This document shows positions 52,974 to 63,100 of a DNA stretch of 64,000 bases, piece by piece. Location of the stretch: NCBI GenBank assembly GCA_964626885.1, contig CAZVJA010000002.1:1-64000 (forward strand), written 5' to 3'. Position 1 is the stretch's first letter. Each line of letters starts with the position of its first letter. The notes beneath the pieces are model-generated. The model ran no database searches and was not told where the DNA came from. It worked only from the letters and a program-made list of their open reading frames with translations. Source of the stretch: CAZVJA01 sp964626885. GTDB taxonomy: Bacteria; Planctomycetota; Planctomycetia; Planctomycetales; Planctomycetaceae. The position numbers and the translations under genes were made by a program.

Positions 52974-55900
52974 TCAAGGAGCCTTTTTCAATTCCGACTC
53001 GGTTCCGTGAGGGATTTTCAATTCATCACCTTCCGGCTTTTGCGAATGTGCCCCGAGAATCGTCCGGGCCAAGTCGGCGGCAAGCTCCGCAAGCCGCCCC
53101 TGTTCCTCAGACAGCCGCGCGAGTTCCTGCTGTTGCTCTTTATCGAGCGACTGATTCCCTTCGCGAATGCGATCGAAACCCGTCGTTCGTTCGCGGAGAT
53201 CTTCCTGCATTGTCTTAAGCAGCTTCAGTTGCGCCACAAGCGCGATCAATTCGCCTGGTGCCCCTTCCCGGTCGGGTTGCTCGGGTTGATCCCGCTGTTC
53301 CGGATGTTGTTGATCCGCCTGTGCTTTCTGATCCTGCGTCAGAGCCGCGACAAGATCGGCAAACCGTTTGCGGGCTCGACGCTCGGGATCGAGAGTCTGC
53401 TCGTCCGTCAACCGGCGCGATAATCGCGCTGCCGCTCGATCCATCTCATCCGCGGCCTGCCGCAGCGCGAGTTCGAAGACTGCGGCGTCTGGAATCTTGG
53501 CAGCCAGAACCTCGGTTTCTGTCTTCAAGCCGCGCTGCACTTCCGCCAAGTTCGCCAGTGATTTCAGTTGCCCCCGGCTCCAGTTGCCCCGACGTACACG
53601 CTCTGCTTCGAGCCTGGTCGTCTCATCGATTACACTTTGCTGGCGCGGAATCATCGTTTGCAAGGCATCCGCAATTTTCTCAAGAGCTTCGCGAGCAAGC
53701 TGGTCTTCCAACTCACGGCGAGCGCGGGCGGTTTCGCGCTGTGCCTGTTCGACGTCTTCCAACGCTTCTTTCGCGTTTTGTGCTGCTTGTTCGCTCGAAT
53801 TCTCGCCAAAATTTTGCTCGACCTGTTGCATCCGGGTGGCTGCCCGATGAAGGGTCTGCTCGGCCCGTTGAATTTGGAGACGCTTCAGCTGCCTGGCCGT
53901 TTCGTCAGCGTGCGCCCGCGTCTCGCTTTGCTCTTTCCTTAAGTTTTCCAGCTCTGCTTTGTGCTTCTCAGCTGTGGGGGAATCGGGTGTGGGGCGCGAG
54001 GCGGCGGCCTTATCGGCCCTGGACTGTAGCTGTGCTTCCTTATTGCGGAGCGCTTCAAGATCCTGCTCGGCCGCATGTATTCGTTCCAGACGCGCTTGCG
54101 GGCTGAGATCGTCCCGAGTCTTCATGAGCCGATCGGCTTCTTGAAGGGTCTCAAGCACTTGTTGCTGATCGATCATCGCCTGCCCGATTTGGTTCTCCCG
54201 CAGGCTACGCGATGCGTCTTGCATCTTTCCACCGGTTGCCTGCCGCTGAAGGAAGTTCCGCATTTCTTGCAGCCGGTTTTCCTCTTTCTGTGGTTCACTG
54301 AGTTTTTCGGCTGCTTGCTGTAACTCTTTCTCGAAGTTTTTGAGACGCTCCGCCTGCTGTGTCTGACGTTCTCCCAAGCGAGCCAGATCGGCTTGTTCTT
54401 GCGGCGAAAGTTCGGGAACTCCTTTGGTGAGCGTCTTCCGCGAAGTATCCGCGGTCTCCGTATTAAGTTTTTTTTGCCGGGCAATCATCTCGTCAAGTTC
54501 GGCAGTGAGTTCACGGCGATCGCGCCACCTTCCAAGATCCTGGAGCATCGATTCGAGCGTTTCAACAATGCTCGTCTGACCGTTCCGAGCTGACTCCAGA
54601 GACGCGATACCCCGTCGGGCTGTATTCGGGGTCCGTTCAGCGTCGTTCGGGGAACTTGGGGAATTCTCGGCTTCCTTGAGCGCTTCGATCAATTGTTGGT
54701 TGATGGCTGTGGAGTGCGATTGCTGTAACTCGAACAATTCGCGGACCATTCGATCGAGCCGTCCGGCTGTGTCGGCATTTTCGACGTTGTTCCTCCGCAG
54801 CTCATTGCGCAGATCGGTCGCGGTGCTGGAAATTCCCACACGTGGATCGTGCAGATTTTCCGCAATTCGACGCTGATCCAGTTCGATTCGTTTGAGCATG
54901 TCGAGATCGGATGCCTGTAATCGCCCAGCCTTGCTCCACTGCAATTGAAGCACGTTGACTTCGTCTCGTGCCTGCTGCTGCGTTTGTCGAACCTTTTCCA
55001 TCTGTTCCAACAGGGCCAATTGCCGCGCCGCGATTTCGTTGGATTTTTCTTCCCGCGAAACAACCAGCAATGACCGCGAGGGACTCCGGCCGATGCCTGC
55101 ATTGGGATCATTCGATGTCGATTGTAAGTCGTCAGTCGCCTCAGCATGGTAAACGACGCGCATTCCCTCGCGCAGACGCAGGTCCGCAAGCTTCCAGAGA
55201 TGTTCCACAGTGACCGGTCCCGCCGAACCGGACGGCATGGCGAGCGAAATTGCCTCAGAAACGGCATCGGTGCTTTCCCCCAATTGATACCGCAGGCGGA
55301 CGTCGCGCAAACTGATGTCATCCTTCGCGGTAACCCGCAGGGGAACTTCCGCATCCACGGTGACGTTGATATCGGAAGGGGGCTCTTCAATCGATACTTG
55401 CGGGACGAGATCCGCGATGCCTCGCAATTCATATCGCACATCTTTGTGCGTGAATCCGTACCGGTCGACAAAGTCGAATCCATACGGGAACGCGCCGGCC
55501 GACTCGACGACAAACGACGCCTGAAATCCCGTGCCCGCGGCGTCGAGCTTCAGTGGCACTACATCCTTTTCGTGCAGATGAAGCATTGCCTCGGAAACTG
55601 GAACATCGACCCGAACGGCGATGTTAACACGCGTGCCGACAAGCGCCTGAATATGACCCACGCCCGGCGAGAGATTCGTTACGGAGATACCCGTGTAATT
55701 CGGTGGCGCGAGCGTCACTTGCAAATCCACAATAACCGGTGACGGCACAATCTCAATGTTATGGAACGGCATTGAATCGTCATCGCCGCCGACAACTCGA
55801 AATCGCAGCGAACCCTCGGCTGTCGGAATCTTCACGGCGTAGACTTCGTGTGTTGCTCCCTGCTCATCACGAAGCGTCGTCTGGCGGAGCGTTTCCCAAA

Positions 55901-56645
55901 CGGGCTCCTCGTTCCCGATCTGCAAAACAAGCCGCACGTCCTTCGGAAGTCGCCCGTCAGCATCGTCCACGAAATACTCCACGGGGCGTCCGCGCACCAC
56001 GCGGAATGGCTCATCCGTGGGGAACTCCACCGGTGCGAACTGTTCGGTGAGCAAGCGGAGATTGGTTCGCCGCGGCCAAGCTTCAGCGGAGAACGGGAGC
56101 AGCAGGCGTTTGAGAGCCAACCCGGCACTGGGCGGATGCGCGACAGTCAGCAAGATTGCCACGACGCAGACGACCAATGCCGTAGCCGCCGCACGCCGGG
56201 CAGGAGCAGCGTTGACGACTTTTGAGAGATCAATTCTCTCGAACCGTTCAACCGTCTCCTCAATCACGCGCTTCTGTAATTCAGGCGATCCAAGCCGCGC
56301 GTCGGTCCCTTCTTCCAAAAACTGAACCGTGCTGGCCAGGCTGTCCGCAAAATCGGGAAATCGGTGTTCGATTCTTTGAGCGACGTCGAGATTGGAGGCC
56401 GGTTGCGACAGGCCGACCACAAGGAACCGTTGCACCCCCCAGACGGCGGCACCAATGATTCCGATGAGAAATGTCAACCGCACTCCAGGGTCATCCAGGT
56501 GCAGCGCCCAGTCTGCCAACCCGGCGACCAATAGCAGGCCGACCACGATCGCGAATACCCGGCTGAGACCATGGGTCCATACCAGGCGGCGAATACGTCT
56601 TCGCAAACGCGTCAGACGAGCGAAAAGAGTGCCCGGAAGGGTCAC
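52974..56645 (-). CDS. Large DUF4175-like membrane protein with extensive coiled coil
   Basis: A 1223-residue protein. Membrane helices near residues 28-48, 57-75 and 150-170. The part from about 180 to 520 is beta-rich and extracytoplasmic; residues about 530 to 1200 are long coiled coils rich in Gln, Glu, Arg and Ala. The layout resembles DUF4175 proteins found beside Bat/VWA gene sets. It starts at GTG with GGAG 7 bases upstream. The gene follows the VWA protein by 81 bp and leads straight into the Gln-rich gene, so the three form an operon. The coiled coil could span the periplasm; that is inference. Confidence 0.8.
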   Translation of the reverse strand: MTLPGTLFARLTRLRRRIRRLVWTHGLSRVFAIVVGLLLVAGLADWALHLDDPGVRLTFLIGIIGAAVWGVQRFLVVGLSQPASNLDVAQRIEHRFPDFADSLASTVQFLEEGTDARLGSPELQKRVIEETVERFERIDLSKVVNAAPARRAAATALVVCVVAILLTVAHPPSAGLALKRLLLPFSAEAWPRRTNLRLLTEQFAPVEFPTDEPFRVVRGRPVEYFVDDADGRLPKDVRLVLQIGNEEPVWETLRQTTLRDEQGATHEVYAVKIPTAEGSLRFRVVGGDDDSMPFHNIEIVPSPVIVDLQVTLAPPNYTGISVTNLSPGVGHIQALVGTRVNIAVRVDVPVSEAMLHLHEKDVVPLKLDAAGTGFQASFVVESAGAFPYGFDFVDRYGFTHKDVRYELRGIADLVPQVSIEEPPSDINVTVDAEVPLRVTAKDDISLRDVRLRYQLGESTDAVSEAISLAMPSGSAGPVTVEHLWKLADLRLREGMRVVYHAEATDDLQSTSNDPNAGIGRSPSRSLLVVSREEKSNEIAARQLALLEQMEKVRQTQQQARDEVNVLQLQWSKAGRLQASDLDMLKRIELDQRRIAENLHDPRVGISSTATDLRNELRRNNVENADTAGRLDRMVRELFELQQSHSTAINQQLIEALKEAENSPSSPNDAERTPNTARRGIASLESARNGQTSIVETLESMLQDLGRWRDRRELTAELDEMIARQKKLNTETADTSRKTLTKGVPELSPQEQADLARLGERQTQQAERLKNFEKELQQAAEKLSEPQKEENRLQEMRNFLQRQATGGKMQDASRSLRENQIGQAMIDQQQVLETLQEADRLMKTRDDLSPQARLERIHAAEQDLEALRNKEAQLQSRADKAAASRPTPDSPTAEKHKAELENLRKEQSETRAHADETARQLKRLQIQRAEQTLHRAATRMQQVEQNFGENSSEQAAQNAKEALEDVEQAQRETARARRELEDQLAREALEKIADALQTMIPRQQSVIDETTRLEAERVRRGNWSRGQLKSLANLAEVQRGLKTETEVLAAKIPDAAVFELALRQAADEMDRAAARLSRRLTDEQTLDPERRARKRFADLVAALTQDQKAQADQQHPEQRDQPEQPDREGAPGELIALVAQLKLLKTMQEDLRERTTGFDRIREGNQSLDKEQQQELARLSEEQGRLAELAADLARTILGAHSQKPEGDELKIPHGTESELKKAP

Positions 56646-56726
56646 GCCCGGTCTCCGGAAAGTTGAGAGTCACCGGATGGCTTTGACGAATTGTTCACCG
56701 GCAACAGTAATTACTCACCGTTCAAA

Positions 56727-59141
56727 TCATATCAGTCGGGACCGTTTCCGCAAAATCCATTCTCCCGTGAGGAGCAACGCGAACAGCCCCAACAATTCCG
56801 GCCGATTCCAGAGGGGAATCGGATCATGCGACTTCAGCACCATCGGGGAACCATCCGGCAGCTCTTCCGGCAGCCGCGATGCGTCGGAAAGACGATAGAA
56901 CCGCCCATGCGTGATCAGTGCGGCCTGCTCGAGTTCTTGACGATCGAGACTCCTTCGTTCGAGTTCGCCGCGAGGAGCCTCCACCCGATAATCGGCCGAG
57001 GGGGCAGATTCGGTGAACGACGGGGAACTCACCCAAGCATGAAACGATCCGGAAACGGAGGACCGCCATTGCCCCTCGAACACATTCGGCGCGTCGGTGC
57101 GGCGAGTGAGCGTCACCGTTTGGCTGACGTCACCGCGGCGTTCGATTGCAACTCGCACTCCTTCTGCGTCCGGAGGCAACATTCGCTCGTCCAGGAAACG
57201 CACGCGCAGATTCACGGGTTCGCCCTGCTGATAGACAAGCCGGTCGACCGTCAGTTCGGCATTCCGGTCTCGGCCGAGAAGTTTCGAACGACTGAGGAAG
57301 CGAAGCGCCTGAACCCAATAGCGGCCATAGTAAAGGTCACCAGCTCGGTACCGCCATCGCCACAGCTCGTCGGTCGCGTGATAGAGAACCTTCCCTCCGC
57401 CAAACGGAGCCATGGCAATAACCGGAAGGGCATCGGTCGATGTTCCCGGTGGGCGATATTCCGCGAAGACGCGCGACCCCGGCCGCAGCACTGGAGATTC
57501 AAACAGCCAATGCATCAGCGGTAAAGAGTCCCAGACGTCGCTAGTTTCGTCGAAGGTTGCCGGAAACCGGAAAATCGGCGATCCCTTTCTGCCATCGACG
57601 GTGAGCTGCGGGCGAAAACCTTCCGTCGCCAATAAATCACCGGAAGCCGATGTTTGCTCCAGTTCAATCGGCAATAAAGCTTCCAGCGACGTCCCTCGAA
57701 AGGACAACGGGACGTTCCGTGGTCCGGCGACAACGATCAATCCCCCCCCAGCGTCTCGCACAAAATCACGCACATTCTCAATCGCCGTACTGCTGAGAAA
57801 TCCCGGATTGACATCACCCAAAATCACAACGTCGTAACGAAACAACTCCTCGCGCGTCACCGGAAAGTTTGTAAGCGCTGTTGCATCCTCCGAAACATAT
57901 TCGTTGTCGGCTTCAAACAACACCGTCCGAACTTCGACGGTTGGTTCTCGTTCCAGCAGATGCTTAACAAAACGGAACTCCCACCGCGGCGCCGAGTCGA
58001 CCAGCAACACGCGGATCTTTTCCTCACGCACAGAGACGTGACGAATCTCGGCGTTATTCTCCTTATTTGTCTCCCCAGGTTCGGGAGAGATCGCAACAAC
58101 ATAGTCAAACTCTCCCGGCTTCGGCGGTGCATAAGGCAGCTCGAGCGTGACAGGTTCACTGTCGGCAACCAGACGTACCGGCTTACTAGCGAGTACTTCA
58201 TCGGAACCTTGTACTTTGAGTGTCGCCGTCACGGTCTTGCCGGCATGTCCGTGTGCAGTCACTGTCGCGGTAAACGCCAACGGATCATTTACAAACGCGA
58301 CATCGTCAACAAGCAAATCATACAGTTCGATGTCGCGCGTCGGTTCTTCGCTGCCGATGCCGACCGTATAGATCGGTACCAGGCTGCCGCGAGCCATTTT
58401 CGCCCCTTGGGTTAGCCGATCCGCATCGGTCGTGCTCGTAATGCCGTCCGACACGATGACGATCGCCGCGGGGGGTGAGCCGCGCAAATCGTCGAGCACC
58501 TTCTGAACCGCGGGACCGGGGCGTGTACGGGTTCCTTCGGGTTTGGCTTCGGACAGGCTGGTAACAAGTGGAGGGAGATTGTCGGAACTCACAGATTCGT
58601 TTGTCCCGAGCGAGACCGCCGTTTCCGAAAAGCAATAGACACGCAACTTGTGACGGTCAAGGATTTGCTGCAGGAATTGGCCGTCATTTGACAACAGCAA
58701 CGAACGAGCGATGTTCCAACGCGAGTGCGACGGAGCATTGTTCTCGGAGACAAGCCGCCGTGCGACTTCCTCGTCGGCCGCGCGAGGGTACACATCTTCG
58801 ATAGTCATGCTGCCGGAATCATCTATGAGAAGCGCGACCACCGGTAGGCCGATCCGGTTGATGGTCAGTCGCATCCCGGAAAGGAAAAGGATGAGCATCA
58901 CGAGAAGTGAAAGTCGCAATGCGACGAGAACGATCCGCCGAACAAGCGGTACTCCCGCGGCATCTCGCTGGTAAATGAAGGAGACCGAATAGACAATCGC
59001 CGCCGCACCGAGAAGAACGCACCACGTCGGCAGCCAGTTAGGCCACGGTACGTCGTAGTGAATGCTCCAAGCCGTCCCCTGTCCCGGCTGTGCCGCTGGG
59101 ATGTTGAAGTACCATTCGAAAAGCCGCTGCCAGATATGCAT
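56727..59141 (-). CDS. VWA / glutamine amidotransferase-like membrane protein
   Basis: An 804-residue membrane protein. Two N-terminal helices (about 40-57 and 69-88), a VWA domain (about 98-280) with the metal-ion-dependent adhesion motif DDSGSM (DxSxS at 107-111), beta-sandwich domains (about 290-390 and 650-730), a class I glutamine amidotransferase-like fold (about 395-560; VVILGDVNPGFLSS), and one C-terminal helix (about 783-797). Such proteins are common in planctomycetes and Bacteroidetes next to MoxR/BatA genes. Here no MoxR ATPase or DUF58 gene lies in the window. ATG 59141 is the first in frame with GGAA upstream. Confidence 0.85.
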   Translation of the reverse strand: MHIWQRLFEWYFNIPAAQPGQGTAWSIHYDVPWPNWLPTWCVLLGAAAIVYSVSFIYQRDAAGVPLVRRIVLVALRLSLLVMLILFLSGMRLTINRIGLPVVALLIDDSGSMTIEDVYPRAADEEVARRLVSENNAPSHSRWNIARSLLLSNDGQFLQQILDRHKLRVYCFSETAVSLGTNESVSSDNLPPLVTSLSEAKPEGTRTRPGPAVQKVLDDLRGSPPAAIVIVSDGITSTTDADRLTQGAKMARGSLVPIYTVGIGSEEPTRDIELYDLLVDDVAFVNDPLAFTATVTAHGHAGKTVTATLKVQGSDEVLASKPVRLVADSEPVTLELPYAPPKPGEFDYVVAISPEPGETNKENNAEIRHVSVREEKIRVLLVDSAPRWEFRFVKHLLEREPTVEVRTVLFEADNEYVSEDATALTNFPVTREELFRYDVVILGDVNPGFLSSTAIENVRDFVRDAGGGLIVVAGPRNVPLSFRGTSLEALLPIELEQTSASGDLLATEGFRPQLTVDGRKGSPIFRFPATFDETSDVWDSLPLMHWLFESPVLRPGSRVFAEYRPPGTSTDALPVIAMAPFGGGKVLYHATDELWRWRYRAGDLYYGRYWVQALRFLSRSKLLGRDRNAELTVDRLVYQQGEPVNLRVRFLDERMLPPDAEGVRVAIERRGDVSQTVTLTRRTDAPNVFEGQWRSSVSGSFHAWVSSPSFTESAPSADYRVEAPRGELERRSLDRQELEQAALITHGRFYRLSDASRLPEELPDGSPMVLKSHDPIPLWNRPELLGLFALLLTGEWILRKRSRLI

Positions 59142-59345
59142 GCCATTCCGCTCGCACGATCGCGATCGACAACCGACGATTTCAGAGGGGTTGATCGATA
59201 ACCGGTCTTATTATCTGCGACCGAAACTACTTTTCGCCGGTGGACCGCTGACGTCGATGGATTATACGACGCGGGGAGAAACCACGACCAGACAGCAGCA
59301 CTTTCGCCCTCATCTCCGGCAGTTCCCTGCATTCGACAGGCGACG

Positions 59346-60194
59346 TCAGATGTTCCAAAAATCGGCCGGTTTTCCGTAGCGGACTAGAAAATTACGGAGA
59401 TCGTCGCGGAGCAGATCTCCGACCCATTCGCGCGATTCGGAATTCCAGACAGGCCGACACTTCATCTCCTTGAAAAAGTAGCGGCGAGCGACTCTTTGTC
59501 GCAGTTCTCGGGGAAATCGGCGGGCGACCTTGCGATAACCAGGGACTGACTGCAACCTCGACAGGACTGTACCGGGAACGCGTTTCCCTTCTGACCGGTT
59601 GAGATGTCCTCCCGCATTGGGAATCGCGATTTCGGGATCGACCCCCAGAAACTCGAAGCAACCGCGCATCACCGCTGCCGGGTCTTCCTTGAAATCTTCG
59701 TAGAACACGACGTGAATGTTTTCGTCCGAATAGATCTCCCGGAATGGATCGAGTTGTGCCAGATAATTGCTACTATCGACGAACCAATGCCGATTCACCT
59801 TGAGGGCATGGTTGAAATCGCGATGTACGGGATCCCCCGCGTTTGAGCGTTTTTCAATCCAATAGGATTCGATTCGATCGAACGGATCGCGAACAGTATA
59901 GATCAGCTTCAGCTCCGGAGCATACGCGGCAATGCGGGGCAGGGCATTGGGGAACTGCTCCTTCATGCTGCTGGCGTTTGAACCTTCGCCGCGCATTTTC
60001 TTCCTTCCCGCATCGGCATACAACGACTCGTACCAATCGAAGCCACGCGCGAAGATTTCATCATGGTTGAAGAATTGCGGCTCCTTGCATTTGACCATGA
60101 ATACGTCGGGGTGCTTGCCGAGGAGCGAACAGATGGTGGTGGTGGCGCACTTCGCCGCACCGATGACCATGTAATTCGGCTTCATAACATCCAT
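59346..60194 (-). CDS. Sulfotransferase family protein
   Basis: A 282-residue cytosolic PAPS-dependent sulfotransferase. The 5'-phosphosulfate loop is VIGAAKCATTTI (near residue 8-20) and the 3'-phosphate motif YTVRDPFDRIESYW with Arg and Ser. Substrates are typically a sugar or other hydroxyl group. Starts at ATG 60194 or 60185; the longer frame to 60254 lacks a good ribosome-binding site. It lies beside a 2OG oxygenase and, divergently, a flippase and FkbM methyltransferase, so transfer of sulfate to a surface glycan is plausible. Confidence 0.85.
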   Translation of the reverse strand: MDVMKPNYMVIGAAKCATTTICSLLGKHPDVFMVKCKEPQFFNHDEIFARGFDWYESLYADAGRKKMRGEGSNASSMKEQFPNALPRIAAYAPELKLIYTVRDPFDRIESYWIEKRSNAGDPVHRDFNHALKVNRHWFVDSSNYLAQLDPFREIYSDENIHVVFYEDFKEDPAAVMRGCFEFLGVDPEIAIPNAGGHLNRSEGKRVPGTVLSRLQSVPGYRKVARRFPRELRQRVARRYFFKEMKCRPVWNSESREWVGDLLRDDLRNFLVRYGKPADFWNI

Positions 60195-60270
60195 AGCACG
60201 CGGACGGACGTCCGGCTTCCAAATCAGGGGGGAGTGGGAACGACGAAGCTCCACACAAGCGAAAAAGGTT

Positions 60271-61074
60271 CTATCCCAAAGTCTTCTGTTTGACTCGTCT
60301 CAGCGTCCGTCTCAGCCAGCGGCCGGCCTTCTCCGCGGGCATCGTAACCGCTCCCTTCAGCCGCTCGTTAGGGCGGGCACGGAAGATTGTCGAATGGGCC
60401 TTTCCATTCCAATGTGCTGGGGCTTCGACCGTGTAGTAATAGGCGGCGAACGACTTTCTCGAATTCTCGGGAGGACATTGCACCTCCGTTACACCGTGGA
60501 AGCTGACGTTTGTCGTCTGGAATGCCACGCAACGATTAAACAGCGGCGCGTGCGAATGGTGGCAGACCTTAACATCGGCGTCCCACAATTCAAAGTTCCC
60601 CCCCCACTCTGGGCGCCAGTCGCGATTGAAAAAGACGAGAATGTTCATTCTGCGGTGCAACTGGCGGTCCTCGAGATAATTGAAGTCGACGTGCACGTCG
60701 AGATGCCCGCGTGAGTTTGTCTGATGCAGCCCCCCCCCCACAAGCTGAGGATCGTCGAGCAGATTCGGAATGTCCATTGCGTAGGACATCAGATCGCGGA
60801 ACTCTTGTGATGCGAGCAATTGGTGCAGCTTGAACGTGGCGGGCCCAAACTTCGTCGAATCAGTGACTTGAACCTTTCCGCGTTCGTTTACAGCAGAAAA
60901 ACTTTTCCCCTGCGTCAGTGCCTGTTGAAATGGAGGAAACTCACTGCGTACCTCCTCGGCGAATTCGGGACGCAGGAAATTATCGATCGCAAAATTTCGC
61001 ACTGGTTGCGACTCGCGCACCTGGGAGCGGAGTTCATCCCGGTCTATAGGATTGAGCAGGTCCATGAGTGACAT
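60271..61074 (-). CDS. 2-oxoglutarate/Fe(II)-dependent oxygenase
   Basis: A 267-residue oxygenase of the prolyl-4-hydroxylase-like class. Iron ligands are His128-x-Asp130 (HVDFNYL) and distal His193 (SFHGVTEV), with Arg206 (NSRKSF) as the 2OG anchor. The WGGNFELWD segment is typical of sugar- or peptide-hydroxylating family members. GGAGC lies 9 bases before ATG 61074. It is upstream of the sulfotransferase on the same strand (76 bp gap), so probably cotranscribed. Substrate unknown; hydroxylation of a glycan or peptide is possible. Confidence 0.87.
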   Translation of the reverse strand: MSLMDLLNPIDRDELRSQVRESQPVRNFAIDNFLRPEFAEEVRSEFPPFQQALTQGKSFSAVNERGKVQVTDSTKFGPATFKLHQLLASQEFRDLMSYAMDIPNLLDDPQLVGGGLHQTNSRGHLDVHVDFNYLEDRQLHRRMNILVFFNRDWRPEWGGNFELWDADVKVCHHSHAPLFNRCVAFQTTNVSFHGVTEVQCPPENSRKSFAAYYYTVEAPAHWNGKAHSTIFRARPNERLKGAVTMPAEKAGRWLRRTLRRVKQKTLG

Positions 61075-61526
61075 CGTTTGCTCCTTTATGATTGACGGTC
61101 CTTGTCGTGATGCGGTAATCGACGCGATTAACAAACGAGAACCCGGCCCGCAGTTCCACTGAGTACTCCGACGATACAAAGTTACGATCGTACCGTAAAC
61201 GGAATCTCGGACGAAGTGGGAAATCCCGAGTCAAATCGATGAAGCCGCATGAAAACCTTGCGGCAATCCGCGGTGATCTGGCATCAGAATTGCACTCTTC
61301 ATCCGCTGGGGCGTACACTCGACAATACCTCCCCTGATCAGCGAGAATCAGCAATCAGAAGATCCTGTACGCCACCAGGATGTTCACCAGATGCCAGCAA
61401 AGGGCCAAGTGGGTCTGGGAATGGAGTCCCTCGTCGAATTGGAATAGATGTACCCCCAGAAACAGGTGCTTCGGCCGATGGCTTGTCGGGCGGTGGCGCT
61501 CTGCTAACTTCCGTGACGACCAGACT
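61075..61526. other. Divergent spacer, no gene seen
   Basis: 452 bp between the oxygenase gene and the flippase. The flippase frame runs open back to 61380, but that segment has no good start signal. I saw no strong promoter pair, terminator or repeat. Confidence 0.5.
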
Positions 61527-63029
61527 GTGACAGACCCGTCGATCAATCCACCCCTGGTGGAATCTCACCGATCCTTAGAGCCAGCTGTTGCTCGCGGCAT
61601 TACACAGGGGCCGTCCGTGGAGGACGATATCTCTCAGCATAACCCCCAGAGAGACCCCAGAGTGCAGCTGTCGGTCAGCCAGGAAGCACAAGTTCCCCCG
61701 GCAACGGCTCCATCTCCGATATCTCTGCGAACGTTAGCTATGCGCGGGTCGGTGGTAACAATCGTCGGCTTCGGGAGCGTGCAGCTTTTGCGATTGGCCA
61801 CGAACGTGATTCTGGCTCGTTGGCTGGCCCCCGAGGCATTCGGCCTGATGTTACTGTGTTACGGGTTACTCGAAGGGCTGGCCATGTTCTCCGCGGTTGG
61901 GGAAGGGCCGGCTATCATCCGCGACAAACGCGGCGATGATCCCGACTTCTTAAATACGGCGTGGACCGTGCAGGCACTCCGCGGCCTTTACATATGGCTG
62001 GCCGCCTGCCTGCTCGCCTGGCCGATGTCGCGCTTCTACGGTAATACGCAGCTCGCGCAACTCGTTCCGGTGGTTGGATTGACCTGCGTAATGGAAGGAT
62101 TCAACTCGACTGCCATTCATACTGCCAAGCGGCACATGTCGCTCGGGCGATTAACCATGATAGACCTGATCGCGCATGTGATCGCGGCTTCTGCAATGGT
62201 CACATGGGCTTACTTCAGTCCGACAGTCTGGGCACTCCCTGTATTTGGGATTGTTGACACAGCTCTCATGCTCCTGTTGTCGCACCGGATGCTGCCGAAC
62301 ATTGGTCATCGATTTCGCTGGGACCGGAACGCCGTACGCACGTTGCGCGAATTTGGGAAGTGGATTTTTCTATCGAGCGCACTGGAATTCATAGCGCGAC
62401 AGTCCGACAAATTTCTGTTGGGACATTACGTCGAGTTTGCAACGCTTGGCATTTATGCGGTCGCCGTGAACTTGAGCGAACCGGTGGTACGGCTCAACAC
62501 GCAAATGACTCGAAACATCATGATGCCGGCCCTTAGCAGAACTTTTCGCGCAGCACCGGAACTTACTCGCAACACATATTATCGCGCGCGGCTTGGGATT
62601 GACGCGCTACACCTCCCGGTAATCGGTTTTCTGGCATCAGCCGGCGCGCTCGTCGTGAGTTTGATGTACCGGGGTCCGTTTACCGAGGCGGGCTGGATGC
62701 TGCAGATCCTCTGCCTACGGACATCCCTAAGATGCCTGACCGAGCCGAGTAGCGCCGTCTGCATGGCAATGGGGACTCCACGACACGTAACACTCGCAAG
62801 ACTTCTTCGGGCCATCTCAATCGTTGCCGCCATTCCCATTGGCTGGCATTTTGGAGGAATTGCGGGTGTGATTTGGGGCGTCGGTATTTCCGAAGTCCCA
62901 GTGCTGCTGGCACTCTGGGGAGCGCAAATCAAGCTCGGTGTTTTTGATCTTCGCCGCGAAAGTGTCGCGTTGTTATTGTCTGGTGCGGGCTGGATTGCGG
63001 GCTGGCTACTGAAAATGGCGGTTTCATAA
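61527..63029 (+). CDS. MOP-superfamily polysaccharide flippase (Wzx-like)
   Basis: A 500-residue inner-membrane flippase of the oligosaccharide/polysaccharide type. After a polar N-terminal tail, about a dozen hydrophobic segments follow, starting at MRGSVVTIVGFGSVQLLRLA, with the family signature LARWLAPEAFGLMLL. These proteins turn lipid-linked glycans across the membrane. The start is uncertain: GTG 61527 is proposed, the frame is open from 61380, and ATG 61740 would give only the membrane core. It heads a plus-strand pair with the FkbM methyltransferase, 72 bp later. Confidence 0.82.
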   Translation: MTDPSINPPLVESHRSLEPAVARGITQGPSVEDDISQHNPQRDPRVQLSVSQEAQVPPATAPSPISLRTLAMRGSVVTIVGFGSVQLLRLATNVILARWLAPEAFGLMLLCYGLLEGLAMFSAVGEGPAIIRDKRGDDPDFLNTAWTVQALRGLYIWLAACLLAWPMSRFYGNTQLAQLVPVVGLTCVMEGFNSTAIHTAKRHMSLGRLTMIDLIAHVIAASAMVTWAYFSPTVWALPVFGIVDTALMLLLSHRMLPNIGHRFRWDRNAVRTLREFGKWIFLSSALEFIARQSDKFLLGHYVEFATLGIYAVAVNLSEPVVRLNTQMTRNIMMPALSRTFRAAPELTRNTYYRARLGIDALHLPVIGFLASAGALVVSLMYRGPFTEAGWMLQILCLRTSLRCLTEPSSAVCMAMGTPRHVTLARLLRAISIVAAIPIGWHFGGIAGVIWGVGISEVPVLLALWGAQIKLGVFDLRRESVALLLSGAGWIAGWLLKMAVS

Positions 63030-63100
63030 CTTCAGGAAAGTCAACCTCATGTTCAAACGGCGAAGCGGCCTGCGTCCCTCTCGCCGTGGGATGTTCGAGT

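Noticed and set aside
53258..54106. A 282-codon plus-strand frame
   Set aside because: Antisense to the coiled-coil gene; shadow of repeated Gln/Glu/Arg codons.
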